Source: Granulosicoccus sp.
GTDB lineage: Bacteria > Pseudomonadota > Gammaproteobacteria > Granulosicoccales > Granulosicoccaceae
NCBI GenBank assembly: GCA_020627685.1
Contig: JAHDGK010000013.1
Span: forward strand, 1 to 64,000
Length of the DNA: 64,000 nucleotides
Direction of reading: 5' to 3'
The notes below the pieces were generated by a model that was not told the DNA's origin, did no database searches, and was given only the letters and a program-made list of their open reading frames with translations. Positions 47,065-57,515 of this stretch are shown one piece after another. A program made the position numbers and the translations under genes. The first letter of the stretch is position 1; each line of letters starts with the position of its first letter.

Positions 47065-47090
47065 AAAAAAGCCGGTCTGAAAACCGGCTT
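47065..47090 (-). terminator. Intrinsic terminator after clpX
   Basis: AAGCCGGT and ACCGGCTT form an 8-bp stem with a 6-base loop, followed on the minus strand by T residues. It separates clpX from lon. Confidence 0.85.
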
Positions 47091-47139
47091 CTTCGTTGAT
47101 CATTGTGCGCAAACTGCGCAGCGTTCTTGCGCTCTGAGC

Positions 47140-48435
47140 TTAGTCGTCAGAGGCTGCCCGCTTGTATTTCTCTTCTTCCATAACCTTTTCCTGCCCTTCG
47201 AGCAGCAGGTATGGCTTGGCTTCACCCCGAACAACAGCGCCATCGAGAATGACCTTCTTAACGTTCTCAATTCTGGGTAGTTCGTACATAGTGTCCAGAA
47301 GTACATTTTCTAATATCGTTCGAAGACCACGAGCACCGGTTTTGCGCTCCAAGGAATTCTGTGCCACTGCATGAAGCGCATCTTTACGGAACTCAATGTC
47401 GACTTCTTCCATCGCCAGTAGTTTTTGATACTGCTTCGTGATCGCATTTTTAGGTTCGATGAGGATACGTACCAGTGCATCTTCGTCGAGTTCTTCAAGC
47501 GTTGCGACCACAGGCAAACGACCTACGAATTCTGGAATCAGACCGAAACTGATGAGATCCTGCGCTTCGCAATCCATGAGCATTTGGCCAATATTGCTGG
47601 AGTCGTCTTTTGACTTAACTTCTGCAGCAAAACCAATTCCGCCCTTATCGCTGCGGTTCTGAATAATTTTTTCCAAACCGGCGAATGCACCACCACAAAT
47701 AAACAGGATGTTAGAGGTATCGACCTGTAAAAATTCCTGCTGAGGATGCTTGCGTCCGCCCTGAGGTGGTACCGAAGCAATTGTGCCTTCAATCAATTTC
47801 AACAACGCCTGCTGAACACCTTCACCAGACACATCACGTGTAATGGACGGGTTATCCGACTTGCGTGAGATTTTATCGATCTCATCGATGTAGACAATAC
47901 CCGTCTGGGCTTTCTCAACATCGTAGTCGCACTTTTGAAGTAGCTTCTGGATGATGTTTTCAACATCTTCACCCACGTAACCCGCTTCTGTCAGCGTGGT
48001 TGCATCCGCAATGGTGAACGGCACATTAAGTGTGCGCGCCAGCGTTTCAGCCAACAGTGTTTTACCTGAACCTGTTGGACCGATCAGCAATATATTACTC
48101 TTTGCGAGTTCTACATCACCTTTTTTGTCTTTGTATTCCAATCGCTTGTAGTGGTTGTATACCGCTACAGATAGGATGCGCTTGGCTTTTGCCTGCCCGA
48201 TAACGTATTGATCGAGCAATTCGTTAATTTCATGAGGCTTGGGAAGTGAACTCTCTTCATCACTTGTCTGCTCCTGCATTTCCTCCGTAATGATGTCATT
48301 ACAGAGATCCACACACTCATCGCAAATAAATACAGAAGGGCCTGCAATGAGCTTGCGAACCTCATGCTGGCTTTTTCCACAAAAAGAACAATACAGCAGC
48401 TTGCCGTCGTCTTTTTTGTCTTCCTGGTCACTCAT
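47140..48435 (-). CDS. clpX: ATP-dependent Clp protease ATP-binding subunit ClpX
   Basis: ClpX unfolds substrates for ClpP. An N-terminal zinc-binding domain (CSFCGK and CDECVDLC, C-x2-C pairs) is followed by AAA+ Walker A GPTGSGKT, Walker B IDEIDKI and the GGAFAG and RKTGARGL motifs. The IGF-type loop that docks ClpP is likely in the GIGF segment near residue 265. Length 431, normal. Confidence 0.98.
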   Translation of the reverse strand: MSDQEDKKDDGKLLYCSFCGKSQHEVRKLIAGPSVFICDECVDLCNDIITEEMQEQTSDEESSLPKPHEINELLDQYVIGQAKAKRILSVAVYNHYKRLEYKDKKGDVELAKSNILLIGPTGSGKTLLAETLARTLNVPFTIADATTLTEAGYVGEDVENIIQKLLQKCDYDVEKAQTGIVYIDEIDKISRKSDNPSITRDVSGEGVQQALLKLIEGTIASVPPQGGRKHPQQEFLQVDTSNILFICGGAFAGLEKIIQNRSDKGGIGFAAEVKSKDDSSNIGQMLMDCEAQDLISFGLIPEFVGRLPVVATLEELDEDALVRILIEPKNAITKQYQKLLAMEEVDIEFRKDALHAVAQNSLERKTGARGLRTILENVLLDTMYELPRIENVKKVILDGAVVRGEAKPYLLLEGQEKVMEEEKYKRAASDD

Positions 48436-48586
48436 GCTTCACTAACCTCTGGCTTTCCAACACATTGCCGTGTTTCCCAATAAGATTCAAGCACCAAAGT
48501 CGCACCGGAATCTGGGATGTTGGGCGGATCACACTCTCGAACCGGATAATATGTCCGGCTTTCACTTATCCAACTGTCTTTTACAA

Positions 48587-49309
48587 CTAGTCTTCAGAGT
48601 CCGACGTGTTACCACTACTCGCTACATCGACTTCTTCGTCGCGTGTTTGGACGATTCTGTCTACGAGGCCGTATTCAACAGCATCTTCTGCTGTCAAGAA
48701 ATTGTCGCGCTCTGTGTCTTCTTTTACTTTTTCAACACTCTGACCGCTATGTTGAGCCATCAGTTTGTTCATTCTCTCTTTTATCGACAGAATTTCGCGA
48801 GCATGAATATCAATATCCGTGGCCTGTCCCTGAAAACCGGCCGAAGGTTGGTGAATCATTACACGAGAGTTAGGCAAAATGAAGCGCTTACCCGGTTCAC
48901 CGGCATTTAGCAGGAATGCACCCATACTTGCCGCCTGCCCGATACACAAGGTACTGACGTTTGGCTTAATGAACTGCATGGTGTCGTAAATGGCCATTCC
49001 GGCAGTGACAGAACCACCGGGTGAATTAATGTACAGAGAAATGTCCTTATCGGGATTATCAGACTCTAAAAACAGTAACTGGGCCACAATCAGGTTGGCC
49101 ATATAGTCCTCGACCTGGCCGACCATGAAAATTACTCGTTCCTTGAGTAGACGCGAGTAAATATCATAGGAGCGCTCGCCACGTGACGATTGCTCCACGA
49201 CCATGGGTACCAAGCCGCCCGCAGCAGATGGATCGCCAGCGCCAAAGGCTGAGTTACCGAATGTGCCAGGCAATGAGCCGGTGAAACCCCAAGTAGGACC
49301 TGAATTCAT
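48587..49309 (-). CDS. clpP: ATP-dependent Clp protease proteolytic subunit
   Basis: The catalytic triad is S128 (QAASMGA), H153 (MIHQPSAG) and D202, each 31 positions later than in E. coli ClpP, so spacing within the core is unchanged. The shift comes from a longer N-terminal region of about 33 residues, rich in Gly, Pro, Phe and Ser, before LVPMVVEQ; it may be a longer propeptide. The ATG at 49309 lies two bases after the tig stop. An acidic Ser/Asp tail ends the protein. Confidence 0.96.
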   Translation of the reverse strand: MNSGPTWGFTGSLPGTFGNSAFGAGDPSAAGGLVPMVVEQSSRGERSYDIYSRLLKERVIFMVGQVEDYMANLIVAQLLFLESDNPDKDISLYINSPGGSVTAGMAIYDTMQFIKPNVSTLCIGQAASMGAFLLNAGEPGKRFILPNSRVMIHQPSAGFQGQATDIDIHAREILSIKERMNKLMAQHSGQSVEKVKEDTERDNFLTAEDAVEYGLVDRIVQTRDEEVDVASSGNTSDSED

Positions 49310-49311
49310 TA

Positions 49312-50646
49312 TTAGCTGTTCTCGCTCTCTGCCGCAGCTGTTGGCTCCGACGGGTTCATGATGTCTTTAAATGTAGTCGGTTCATCGCTAACTGTCGCTG
49401 CATCTAAGACGGATGTAGTGACAGCATCTTCAAGAACCAGGCCTTCAATGTTCTTCAACATTTCCGGATTACCGTAATAATAGTCAATGACTTGCTGAGG
49501 ATCCTGATAAGACGACGCTAACTGCTCCACTTGTGCTCGAACTGCTGCCGCATCGGCCTTGATCTCGCTTCGCTGAATAATTTCAGCAACCACCAGACCT
49601 AACTGCACCCGACGCTTGGCTTGTTCGGAGAACAATTCGTCAGAAAGCATTGAAGAATCGGAATCCGCAGGCATTTGTTGCATAAGTTGTTCCCGCTGAC
49701 GCTGAATTTCTTCTGAAACCAGCGAACTTGGAACATCTATAGGGTTTAGATCGACCAAACCGTCCATTACTTGTGACTTCACTTGGTTTTCGACACGAGT
49801 AGACAGTTCTCGTTCCATATTTTTACGAATATCGGCGCGCAAACCTTCCATTGATCCGTCCTCAATACCAAATGTACGGATTAAGTCTTCAGTTAGTTCC
49901 GGCAGATGAGATTCTTTAACTTCATGAACCGTTATATCGAACTCAACTTCTTTACCCGCCAGGTGCTCTGCCTGGTACTCATCGGGGAATGTTACTTTGA
50001 TGGTCTTTTCATCACCGGCCTTCATACCGACTAGCTGAGATTCAAAACCCGGGATCATGGAGTTACTGCCCAATACCAGAGGGGCTTTCTCAGCTTTTCC
50101 ACCGTCGAATTCTTCGCCGTCGAGGCGGCCGAGGAAATCGATAACGATCTGATCATCGTCTTTTGATTCACGATCCACTGCGACATATTCAGTACGTTGC
50201 TTACGAAGATTCTCCAACATGTCATCAATGTCAGATTCTTCAACGTTAACTACAGGGCGAGTAACCTTGATGGAGTCGTTGTAAACCGGGTCAAATTCCG
50301 GATAGACCTCGAAAGTGGCTACGAAGCTGAAGCCGGTTTCTGTATCGTCTTCTGCCGTCTCACCAGGAACGATCTCCGGCTGCCCTGCCGGGCGCAGGTT
50401 CTCTTGCTGAACCGCATCAAAGTATGAGCGATTAATTAACGTCCCCAGAACCTCGCCGCGAACCTGTGATTCGTAGCGTTTCTTGACGACTTTAAAAGGG
50501 ACTTTCCCGGGGCGAAAACCATTCATACGCGTGGTTTTACTCAGACTCTGAAGTCTTTCTAGCACTGCGCTGTCAATGTCTTCAGAAGGCAGAGCGACTG
50601 TCATTTTACGCTCTAAGCCCTGGGTGGTTTCAACGGATACTTGCAT
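49312..50646 (-). CDS. tig: Trigger factor
   Basis: The ribosome-bound chaperone and prolyl isomerase begins [15 protein letters not shown] and has the ribosome-docking signature [16 protein letters not shown] (about 44-59), a FKBP-type domain at about 155-240 ([16 protein letters not shown]) and the C-terminal chaperone arms. Length 444, slightly longer than E. coli (432). First protein gene of the tig-clpP-clpX run, after a tRNA cluster. Confidence 0.97.
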   Translation of the reverse strand: MQVSVETTQGLERKMTVALPSEDIDSAVLERLQSLSKTTRMNGFRPGKVPFKVVKKRYESQVRGEVLGTLINRSYFDAVQQENLRPAGQPEIVPGETAEDDTETGFSFVATFEVYPEFDPVYNDSIKVTRPVVNVEESDIDDMLENLRKQRTEYVAVDRESKDDDQIVIDFLGRLDGEEFDGGKAEKAPLVLGSNSMIPGFESQLVGMKAGDEKTIKVTFPDEYQAEHLAGKEVEFDITVHEVKESHLPELTEDLIRTFGIEDGSMEGLRADIRKNMERELSTRVENQVKSQVMDGLVDLNPIDVPSSLVSEEIQRQREQLMQQMPADSDSSMLSDELFSEQAKRRVQLGLVVAEIIQRSEIKADAAAVRAQVEQLASSYQDPQQVIDYYYGNPEMLKNIEGLVLEDAVTTSVLDAATVSDEPTTFKDIMNPSEPTAAAESENS

Positions 50647-50733
50647 GCTTGCCTCTATTAACCACGATGTTCGACATTGCCCTATTCGGGCTGTTCATCG
50701 GGTCAGGTGATGTGCCTGATACGGCACGTAATC

Positions 50734-50817
<84 letters not shown>

Positions 50818-50909
50818 AGTGGTACATCCTAAGTCGCTAATTATAGCGAAATCCCGACAACAATGACGAGACAAAATGTGCATATCAGTCGATGCACTTG
50901 AGGCTAAGG

Positions 50910-50986
50910 TGGGGTGAACGACGGGATTCGAACCCGCGACCACAGGAATCACAATCCTGCGCTCTACCAACTGAGCTACGCTCACC
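50910..50986 (-). tRNA. tRNA-His (anticodon GTG)
   Basis: Acceptor GTGAGCG pairs with CGTTCAC, preceded by the extra G at -1 opposite discriminator C, as required for histidyl-tRNA synthetase. The anticodon stem CAGGA/TCCTG holds loop TTGTGAT. CCA is encoded. Confidence 0.97.
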
Positions 50987-51126
50987 ACAAATTTACCCTA
51001 GCTATTGTAATACCAACTTGCCCCAACCGGATAGACTCCGATAGATCCAAGCCTCTACCAACACTGGGCTGGCGTCCTACTTAGGTACGAATTTACCTGA
51101 GCTACCTCTCAGATAAGTGCAATAGA

Positions 51127-51203
51127 TGGTGCGCCCGGCAGGACTCGAACCTGCTACCCTCGGCTTAGAAGGCCGATGCTCTATCCAGATGAGCTACGGG
51201 CGC
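51127..51203 (-). tRNA. tRNA-Arg (anticodon TCT)
   Basis: Acceptor GCGCCCG pairs with CGGGCGC; the anticodon stem TCGGC/GCCGA holds loop CTTCTAA; CCA is encoded. It reads AGA and complements the separate CCT species at 12.4 kb. Confidence 0.97.
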
Positions 51204-51324
51204 TCTCTGCCGATCATCAGGTGAGGATCTAGAACACCCCGTGCCCGTTAATGCGACGGTACGTACCCAGAACGATATCTGAACAAATAGCGCTTAGAAA
51301 TTGCTGACTCTAAGCTCGCAAAGT

Positions 51325-51401
51325 TGGTCGGGGCAGCAGGATTCGAACCTACGACCCTCTGCTCCCAAAGCAGATGCGCTACCAGGCTGCGCCATACCCC
51401 G
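51325..51401 (-). tRNA. tRNA-Pro (anticodon TGG)
   Basis: Acceptor CGGGGTA pairs with TGCCCCG (one T-G pair); the anticodon stem TCTGC/GCAGA holds loop TTTGGGA; CCA is encoded. First gene of the Pro-Arg-His-Leu tRNA run that leads into tig. Confidence 0.97.
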
Positions 51402-51426
51402 AAACTTCGCCTCATTCAGCCGCGCA

Positions 51427-51455
51427 ATGATAGCGGCAACTTAACGACTGGTCAA
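51427..51455 (-). promoter_or_regulatory. Sigma-70-type promoter of the Pro-Arg-His-Leu tRNA cluster
   Basis: On the minus strand TTGACC (51450-51455) and TATCAT (51427-51432) are separated by exactly 17 bases. The bases after the -10 are TGCGCGGC, a GC-rich discriminator as seen at stringently controlled stable-RNA promoters. The predicted start lies about 20 bases before tRNA-Pro. Confidence 0.8.
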
Positions 51456-51495
51456 CAACACCATGACGTTGATTAACGTAAATAGTGACAAAGAT

Positions 51496-51696
51496 TTAAT
51501 CTATTTCGTCAATCCAGGTCATTTGGATGGCTTCAAGGATGCCTTCCGACGATTTTTCCGGATCATCATCAAACCCATCGATCGCCAAAATCCATGCATG
51601 CATGTCTGTGAAGCGCACATATTGCGGATCCACATCAGGGTGAGCTTCGGCCAATTCAATGGCGATGTCACGAACATCTGTCCATTTTAAATTCAC
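51496..51696 (-). CDS. iscX: Fe-S cluster assembly protein IscX
   Basis: This small acidic protein (66 residues) binds IscS and can carry iron in E. coli. It starts MNLKWTDVRDIAIELAE and has DVDPQYVRFTDMHAWI, the family core. GTG at 51696 overlaps the fdx stop as TAGTG. Last gene of the isc operon. Confidence 0.94.
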   Translation of the reverse strand: MNLKWTDVRDIAIELAEAHPDVDPQYVRFTDMHAWILAIDGFDDDPEKSSEGILEAIQMTWIDEID

Positions 51697-52037
51697 TAGT
51701 GCGGCGCCTCAGAAACCATGTTGATTGTGTACTTCGGAATTTCGATAACGAGGTCATCGTCTGCGACGATTGCCTGGCAACTGAGCCTAGAATCGGGATC
51801 CAAGCCCCAAGCCTTATCGAGGTAGTCTTCTTCTAACTCGTCGGCTTCATCGAGGGTTTCCCCACCTACTCTCACGTGCACATGGCACGTGGTGCAGGCG
51901 CAAGATTTTTCACAGGCATGCTCGATATGCACACCATTGCGCAACATGGCATCGCATACCGACACGCCGGCGTCCACAGAGAACTCAGCCCCATCAGGAC
52001 AAATTTCAGGATGCGGTTTTATCGTTAAGGTTGGCAT
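51696..52037 (-). CDS. fdx: [2Fe-2S] ferredoxin of the Isc system
   Basis: It donates electrons during cluster assembly. The cluster ligands are the Cys in CEKSCACTTCHVHV (C-x5-C-x2-C) and the later SRLSCQAI. Length 113, normal for this adrenodoxin-like family. It follows hscA after 105 bases. Confidence 0.96.
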   Translation of the reverse strand: MPTLTIKPHPEICPDGAEFSVDAGVSVCDAMLRNGVHIEHACEKSCACTTCHVHVRVGGETLDEADELEEDYLDKAWGLDPDSRLSCQAIVADDDLVIEIPKYTINMVSEAPH

Positions 52038-52142
52038 ACTGCCTTCAACTCCAATGTCGTTTTGTTAAGTTCAGCCGGACGAATTTCGCTCAGCAATAAT
52101 AATTACATACTTTTATTTGGGATCTGCCGTTATCGTTTCAAC

Positions 52143-54032
52143 TCATGGATTCTCTAGTGTTGAATCAATAGCGTCTATTTCTTTGCCAGACATCATTTTT
52201 CTAACGCTGGCGTTCATTCTACGCTCTACAAATTCCGCACTGGCATGCTCAAGATCGTGAACAGCCGTTTTGATGGCGGCCCGGTCTTCACCCTCCATAG
52301 ATACCTTGACGTTTTGAATCTGCTGATCGACAAGCTCCCTCTCCTCCGCGGACAGGTGCTCGTCGCCGTCGGCCTCAAGCGCGCTAGCGATAGCCTCTAA
52401 CACGCGTGAGGCTTCAACTCTTTGCTCCTGAAGTACACGGCGTTGCATATCTTCGCCTGCGTTATCCATAGACTCTCGTAGCATCCGTTCGATCTCACCG
52501 TCGGACAAACCGTATGAAGGTTTTACATCGACACTGGCAACAACACCGCTTTCCCGCTCCAGCGCACTAACGGTCAGCAGACCATCAGCATCAACTTGAA
52601 ATAGAACCTGTATTCGAGCTGCGCCTGCTACACGCTCAGGGATACCTTTTAATTCGAAACGCGCTAGAGAACGGCAATCATCAACCATTTCTCGCTCGCC
52701 CTGAACAACATGCAACGCCATGGCAGTCTGACCATCTTTATAGGTGGTGAATTCTTGCCCACGCGCTATTGGAATAGTTGTATTGCGAGGGATAACCTTT
52801 TCAACCATGCCGCCCATTATTTCCAAGCCTAAGGATAACGGCGTGACATCAAGTAGTAGAAGATCACTGTCCGGTTTATTGCCTGCAAGCACATCGGCCT
52901 GAATAGCGGCACCGATAGCAACTACTTCATCAGGGTTTATAGACGTCAGCACCGTCTGCTCAAAAAACTCACCGACCTTATTACGCACGAGCGGTACACG
53001 AGTAGAACCGCCCACCATAACAACAGCCGTTACAGATTCCTTATCGACATTGGCATCGCGAAGCACCTGCCGACAAGGCTTAAGCGTTCTGGCGATGAGT
53101 GGTTCCAACATACTATTGAATTCTTCAAGAGAGAGTTCACCTTTCCACGCATGACCATGTGCATCTGACCAATCCACAGTGACGGATTCTTCTGTCGAGA
53201 GCGCTTCCTTAATGGACTTAGCGTATTCCTTTATGGACGCCTGCTCTGACTCACCGGACAATGCATCGATATCGGCTTTTTTCATCAACCAATCAACAAT
53301 GAGATTATCGATATCATCACCGCCTAAAGAGGTATCACCGGCAGTTGCAAGCACTTCAAATATGCCTTGCTGCATTTTTAATAAGGATATATCGAACGTG
53401 CCCCCACCAAGATCATAGATAGCGATAGTGCCTTCACTATCGTTGTCCAAACCGTAGGCAACCGCTGCCGCTGTTGGCTCATTCAATAAACGCAGCACAG
53501 ATAAACCAGCTAAAGCCGCCGCATCTTTCGTAGCTTGACGCTGAGCATCGTCAAAATAGGCGGGCACAGTCACGACCGCCCCTACCAAATCACCGCCCAA
53601 GGTTTGTTCAGCAGTCTCTTTCAATGTTTTTAGAATAGCTGCAGAGACATCGATAGCGCTTTTAGGCCCATCGGCTGTCACAAACGCTGGAAGCGAGCCC
53701 GAGTCGACGTCGAATTGGTAATGCTTGTTGAGCCACGAATCCTGAATATCAGAGGCACCTTTGCCCATCAATCGCTTGGCTGAGCGGATGGTACTTAGCG
53801 CATCAGAAACGTTAGATTCAGCCTCATGCCCGACTAATGGGACCTCACCAGATTGATAATGCACAACGGAGGGCAAGGAGCGATTTCCCGACTCGTCTGG
53901 AAGCACATCAGCACTTCCACTTCGTACCGCAGCAACCAAAGAGTTGGTAGTTCCCAAATCAATACCGACAGCTAACCTATGTTGATGAGGCGCTTGTGAT
54001 TGTCCGGGTTCTGCGATTTGCAGCAATGCCAC
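52143..54032 (-). CDS. hscA: Fe-S protein assembly chaperone HscA (Hsp70 family)
   Basis: HscA binds IscU and drives cluster transfer with ATP. The nucleotide domain starts [12 protein letters not shown] and has [28 protein letters not shown] and [12 protein letters not shown]; the peptide-binding domain starts near [14 protein letters not shown]. Length 629, shorter at the C terminus than DnaK, as expected. Confidence 0.96.
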   Translation of the reverse strand: MALLQIAEPGQSQAPHQHRLAVGIDLGTTNSLVAAVRSGSADVLPDESGNRSLPSVVHYQSGEVPLVGHEAESNVSDALSTIRSAKRLMGKGASDIQDSWLNKHYQFDVDSGSLPAFVTADGPKSAIDVSAAILKTLKETAEQTLGGDLVGAVVTVPAYFDDAQRQATKDAAALAGLSVLRLLNEPTAAAVAYGLDNDSEGTIAIYDLGGGTFDISLLKMQQGIFEVLATAGDTSLGGDDIDNLIVDWLMKKADIDALSGESEQASIKEYAKSIKEALSTEESVTVDWSDAHGHAWKGELSLEEFNSMLEPLIARTLKPCRQVLRDANVDKESVTAVVMVGGSTRVPLVRNKVGEFFEQTVLTSINPDEVVAIGAAIQADVLAGNKPDSDLLLLDVTPLSLGLEIMGGMVEKVIPRNTTIPIARGQEFTTYKDGQTAMALHVVQGEREMVDDCRSLARFELKGIPERVAGAARIQVLFQVDADGLLTVSALERESGVVASVDVKPSYGLSDGEIERMLRESMDNAGEDMQRRVLQEQRVEASRVLEAIASALEADGDEHLSAEERELVDQQIQNVKVSMEGEDRAAIKTAVHDLEHASAEFVERRMNASVRKMMSGKEIDAIDSTLENP

Positions 54033-54100
54033 TGACTGATCTCCTTAAATTAAAATGATGGATGAGAAGGCTTTTCTAGAACCGTTGCCTGGCTAACGCC

Positions 54101-54634
54101 CTACTCATCTAATCGCTCTTCAGCACTTCGTACTTCTTGTTTAAGCTTATCCAGAAACTGCCATTGACGCACTGACGTTCTGGCTTCATCCCATGATTGT
54201 TGATTGCACGCATTTTCAAATGCGGCAAGCTGCTCTGATGTAGCGGATTTCAAATTTTTCCTAACCGCGTCGAGAGCTTGATAGGGGTCGCTGGCATCAG
54301 GTGCCATTTCAAGAGCTTCCCTGTATTCCATTTGTTCCATTAGGAACATGGGAGACATCTGTGTGTCAGTCTCCTCGTCAATGGAAACTCCCTGCAGAGT
54401 GAGCAAGTAGATGGCACGCTTAAGATCATCGCCAAGCGTCTGATAGGCCTCGTTGACAAAGCTTGCCGCCTGCATGGACCAACGACGCTCAGCGTCAGGC
54501 TTAGACGCATACTTGTCAGGATGTAGCTGCTTCTGCAATTCTTGAAAACGCGACACAAGCTGTGCATTGTCAATGTCAAACTTTTCTGCCAAGCCGAAAA
54601 GATCAAAATAGTTTTTTGAAAAATCAACGTGCAT
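54101..54634 (-). CDS. hscB: Fe-S assembly co-chaperone HscB
   Basis: The J-domain protein recruits IscU to HscA. The J domain (about 1-75) has the HPDKY form of the HPD motif, and a C-terminal helical HscB oligomerisation domain follows. Length 177, close to E. coli (171). It begins after a spacer with a strong hairpin. Confidence 0.95.
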   Translation of the reverse strand: MHVDFSKNYFDLFGLAEKFDIDNAQLVSRFQELQKQLHPDKYASKPDAERRWSMQAASFVNEAYQTLGDDLKRAIYLLTLQGVSIDEETDTQMSPMFLMEQMEYREALEMAPDASDPYQALDAVRKNLKSATSEQLAAFENACNQQSWDEARTSVRQWQFLDKLKQEVRSAEERLDE

Positions 54635-54664
54635 GGCAAAGCAATCTCGAACCTTAGTAACGAC

Positions 54665-54695
54665 GCTGCCCGGGTCAAGTTGACTTCCGGGCAGC
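54665..54695. other. Intercistronic hairpin between iscA and hscB
   Basis: GCTGCCCGG and CCGGGCAGC form a perfect 9-bp stem; the loop holds a further GTCAA/TTGAC pair. No T tract follows, so it is more likely an mRNA stability or processing element than a terminator. Confidence 0.65.
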
Positions 54696-54725
54696 GGTCT
54701 TAAGAGCTAACGAAAACGACTTGAG

Positions 54726-55049
54726 TTAAATCGTGAAAGACTCACCGCAGCCGCATTCGTCCTTAACGTTAGGGTTATTGAACTTAAAACCCTCATTCAG
54801 ACCTTCCCGGGTGAAATCCAACTCGGTACCGTCCAAATACACCAAACTCTTCTTATCGATAACGACAGTGACATCGTTATTTTCAAACACTTCATCGTTG
54901 GCAGCAACTTCGTCCGCGAACTCCAGTACGTAAGCTAGTCCGGAGCAACCTGTCGTACGCACTGCCAGACGAAGACCGACACCCTTGCCACGCTTTTCAA
55001 GGAATCCCTTGATGTGCTCAGCTGCTCGATCTGTAAACGTTACGCCCAT
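54726..55049 (-). CDS. iscA: Iron-sulfur cluster assembly protein IscA
   Basis: This A-type carrier holds and passes on Fe-S clusters. The three conserved Cys are in [14 protein letters not shown] and the C-terminal CGCGESF. Length 107, normal. It follows iscU after 19 bases. Confidence 0.97.
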   Translation of the reverse strand: MGVTFTDRAAEHIKGFLEKRGKGVGLRLAVRTTGCSGLAYVLEFADEVAANDEVFENNDVTVVIDKKSLVYLDGTELDFTREGLNEGFKFNNPNVKDECGCGESFTI

Positions 55050-55068
55050 GATAAAGGCCTCCTAAGTT

Positions 55069-55479
55069 CTAACTGGCGACAGCTTCAGAGCTATCTTTTT
55101 CAGTTCGTTTTGCTTTGATGTCGGCAATAGCCGCAGCTATGGCGTCTTCAGCCAACACTGAGCAATGGATTTTAACCGGTGGCAAAGCCAGCTCATCTGC
55201 GATGTGCTTATTTCGGATTTCACCCACTTCTTCAAGAGTTTTACCTTTCACCATTTCAGTGACTAAAGATGAGGATGCGATAGCAGAGCCGCAACCGTAA
55301 GTTTTAAACTTTGCATCTTCAATAATGCCGTCATCGTTGACTTTGATTTGAAGACGCATTACGTCACCACAAGCTGGAGCACCTACCATACCTGTACCCA
55401 CGTTTGGATCATCTTTATCGAGCACACCAACGTTGCGTGGGTTTTCGTAATGGTCAAGAACCTTGTCACTGTAAGCCAT
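55069..55479 (-). CDS. iscU: Fe-S cluster scaffold IscU
   Basis: IscU is the scaffold on which IscS builds clusters. Ligands C37, D39, C63, H105 and C106 are all present, and the HscA-binding LPPVK motif is at 99-103. Length 136, slightly longer than E. coli (128) through an acidic tail. It lies 104 bases after iscS, with a hairpin between. Confidence 0.98.
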   Translation of the reverse strand: MAYSDKVLDHYENPRNVGVLDKDDPNVGTGMVGAPACGDVMRLQIKVNDDGIIEDAKFKTYGCGSAIASSSLVTEMVKGKTLEEVGEIRNKHIADELALPPVKIHCSVLAEDAIAAAIADIKAKRTEKDSSEAVAS

Positions 55480-55545
55480 GATTTTCTCCGATTAAAACGA
55501 CGAGTAACGCCGTTTGAATAATTACCTAGTTATCTATAAAAGCCA

Positions 55546-55563
55546 CCGCAGGCGAACCTGCGG
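55546..55563 (-). other. Hairpin with TTCG loop between iscS and iscU
   Basis: CCGCAGG and CCTGCGG form a 7-bp stem closed by TTCG on the minus strand, followed shortly by TTTT. It could reduce transcription or protect the 3' end of the iscRS part, so changing IscS relative to IscU levels. Confidence 0.65.
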
Positions 55564-55583
55564 CATTAAAAATTCGATTGGAA

Positions 55584-56807
55584 CTAATGACTAGCCCATT
55601 CAACAGTATCGAGATCGATCCCTTCTTTATGCATATCCCATAATGGGGATAAATCTCGCAATTTCTCTACCGCTTCGCGCGTCTTAGCGATAGTGAAGTC
55701 GATTTCTTCTTCGGTTGTGAATCGGCCAATGGTGAAACGGATTGAACTGTGAGCCAACTCATCATTTCGACCGATCGCTCTAAGCACGTATGAAGGCTCC
55801 AGACTTGCACTAGTACACGCTGAACCACTGGAGACAGCAATGTCCTTCATAGACATTATAAGACTTTCACCTTCAACAAAATTGAAGCTGACATTCAAAT
55901 TGCCAGGAATGCGCTGCTCAAGATCGCCATTGAGGTAGATCTCTTCCATATCGGATACGCCATTCCACAGTCGATCACGCAAAGCGCCCATGCGTACGTT
56001 TTCTTCATCCATTTCTTCATGAGCAATACGGAAAGCTTCACCCATACCAACGATCTGGTGCGTTGCCAATGTTCCTGAACGCATGCCTCTTTCGTGTCCA
56101 CCGCCGTGTATTTGAGCTTCAAGGCGAATGCGTGGCTTGCGACGAACGTAAAGTGCACCGATGCCCTTTGGACCATAGACCTTGTGAGCACATAAGGACA
56201 TGAGATCGACATTCATAGCGTTAACATCGATAGCAACCTTACCCGGGCTTTGAGCAGCATCCACGTGGAAGATAATCCCTCTTTCACGAGTGATTTGGCC
56301 GATCGCAGCGATGTCTTGAATGACGCCTATTTCATTGTTGACGTGCATGATAGATACGACTGTCGTGTCGTCTCTCAGTGCTGCTTTGAAAGCGTCCATG
56401 TCAAGCAGACCATTTTCCATTGGGTCCAAGTAGGTGACTTCAAAGCCTTCCCGCTCTAGCTGACGACAAGTATCGAGTACAGCTTTGTGCTCAGTTTTCA
56501 AAGTAACAATGTGCTTGCCTTTTTTCACATTGAAACGGGCAGCACCTTTGATAGCGAGGTTATCTGATTCGGTTGCACCGGAAGTCCAAACGATTTCTTT
56601 ACTGTTAGCGCCGAGCAAAGTTGCGACATTATCGCGAGCCTGTTCGACCAGCTCATCTGCATGCCAACCAAACGGGTGTGAGCGTGAAGCAGGGTTTCCG
56701 AAATGACCTTGCTTAGTCAGACACTCAGCCATTTTTGCAGCAACTCTCTCGTCTACCGGAGTAGTTGCTGAATAATCCATATAAATGGGTATATTTAAAG
56801 AACTCAC
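55584..56807 (-). CDS. iscS: Cysteine desulfurase IscS
   Basis: The PLP enzyme takes sulfur from cysteine for Fe-S clusters and tRNA thiolation. The PLP lysine is K209 ([10 protein letters not shown]) and the persulfide cysteine C331 ([13 protein letters not shown]). It starts [19 protein letters not shown]. Length 407, normal. Confidence 0.98.
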   Translation of the reverse strand: MSSLNIPIYMDYSATTPVDERVAAKMAECLTKQGHFGNPASRSHPFGWHADELVEQARDNVATLLGANSKEIVWTSGATESDNLAIKGAARFNVKKGKHIVTLKTEHKAVLDTCRQLEREGFEVTYLDPMENGLLDMDAFKAALRDDTTVVSIMHVNNEIGVIQDIAAIGQITRERGIIFHVDAAQSPGKVAIDVNAMNVDLMSLCAHKVYGPKGIGALYVRRKPRIRLEAQIHGGGHERGMRSGTLATHQIVGMGEAFRIAHEEMDEENVRMGALRDRLWNGVSDMEEIYLNGDLEQRIPGNLNVSFNFVEGESLIMSMKDIAVSSGSACTSASLEPSYVLRAIGRNDELAHSSIRFTIGRFTTEEEIDFTIAKTREAVEKLRDLSPLWDMHKEGIDLDTVEWASH

Positions 56808-56906
56808 TATGACTGCCTCAATTCAATTTTCTGTTAACTGGGGTGCTTAAGACCCCGGTGAATATTTCTTTACGATATTAATGGTTGTTCGTATGACCAA
56901 CCCAGC

Positions 56907-57365
56907 CTAAACGAAGGGTTGTTGCACGATGACTTCCTCTTGACGAACGGACGAGCTGTGCACGCGATGCCGATCGATCATGTCCTGCAACGATACGCTA
57001 CTTAAAAACTCTTCTATCTGGGCACTAAGACCCTCCCACAAATCATGGGTAAGACACCGGCCATGGCTATGGCAATTTTCTTTACCTGCGCACTGGGTGG
57101 CGTCGACTGACTCGTTGACAGCGCCGATGATCTCTGACACCGCCACGTCACCGAGCTCTCTGGAAACAGAGTATCCACCGCCCGGGCCTCGGGTACTGGT
57201 GACCAAGCCGTGCCGGCGAAGCTTCGAAAACAGCTGCTCAAGATACGACAGAGATATTTCCTGCCTAACGGAAATTTCAGCCAACGAAACCGGGCCGGTT
57301 TGGCCGTGCAAGGCCAAATCGAGCATCGCTGTGACTGCGTACCGCCCTTTCGTTGTCAGTTTCAT
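56907..57365 (-). CDS. iscR: Fe-S-sensing transcription regulator IscR
   Basis: Rrf2-family winged-helix regulator of iron-sulfur genes. The start is ATG 57365 (MKLTTKGRYAVTAM), 13 codons inside the longest frame. The cluster ligands C92, C98, C104 and H107 have the same numbers as in E. coli IscR. The helix-turn-helix lies at about 25-50. The C terminus is basic and short. It heads iscRSUA-hscBA-fdx-iscX and follows cysE. An IscR-like site lies upstream. Confidence 0.97.
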   Translation of the reverse strand: MKLTTKGRYAVTAMLDLALHGQTGPVSLAEISVRQEISLSYLEQLFSKLRRHGLVTSTRGPGGGYSVSRELGDVAVSEIIGAVNESVDATQCAGKENCHSHGRCLTHDLWEGLSAQIEEFLSSVSLQDMIDRHRVHSSSVRQEEVIVQQPFV

Positions 57366-57439
57366 AGCATCAACTTCTGCCAGCTGAGTTTGCGGGCTAC
57401 ACAACCGTCCAGCCCCTTTAGATAGGGTGTTAGAGTCGC

Positions 57440-57464
57440 ATAACCCACCAAATTAGTCAAGTAT
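57440..57464 (-). promoter_or_regulatory. Predicted IscR type 1 site overlapping the iscR promoter
   Basis: Compared by eye with the type 1 consensus ATASYYGACTRWWWYAGTCRRSTAT, the minus-strand sequence agrees at about 22 of 25 positions; the mismatches are in the AGTC half and next to it. TTGACT inside it (57455-57460) can serve as the -35. This is the expected place for autorepression of the operon. Confidence 0.7.
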
Positions 57465-57515
57465 TATCCTCTTCTACGAGCGATCCGAAAAAAACGATGA
57501 TTCGAGCGTCAACAG

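Noticed and set aside
48540-48565. CCGGA/TCCGG inverted repeat between clpP and clpX
   Set aside because: A five-base stem with no T tract; too weak to call as a terminator.
48470-48910. Open frame of 146 codons on the plus strand, opposite clpP
   Set aside because: It overlaps the C-terminal half of clpP and encodes a Cys/Phe-rich sequence without family features.
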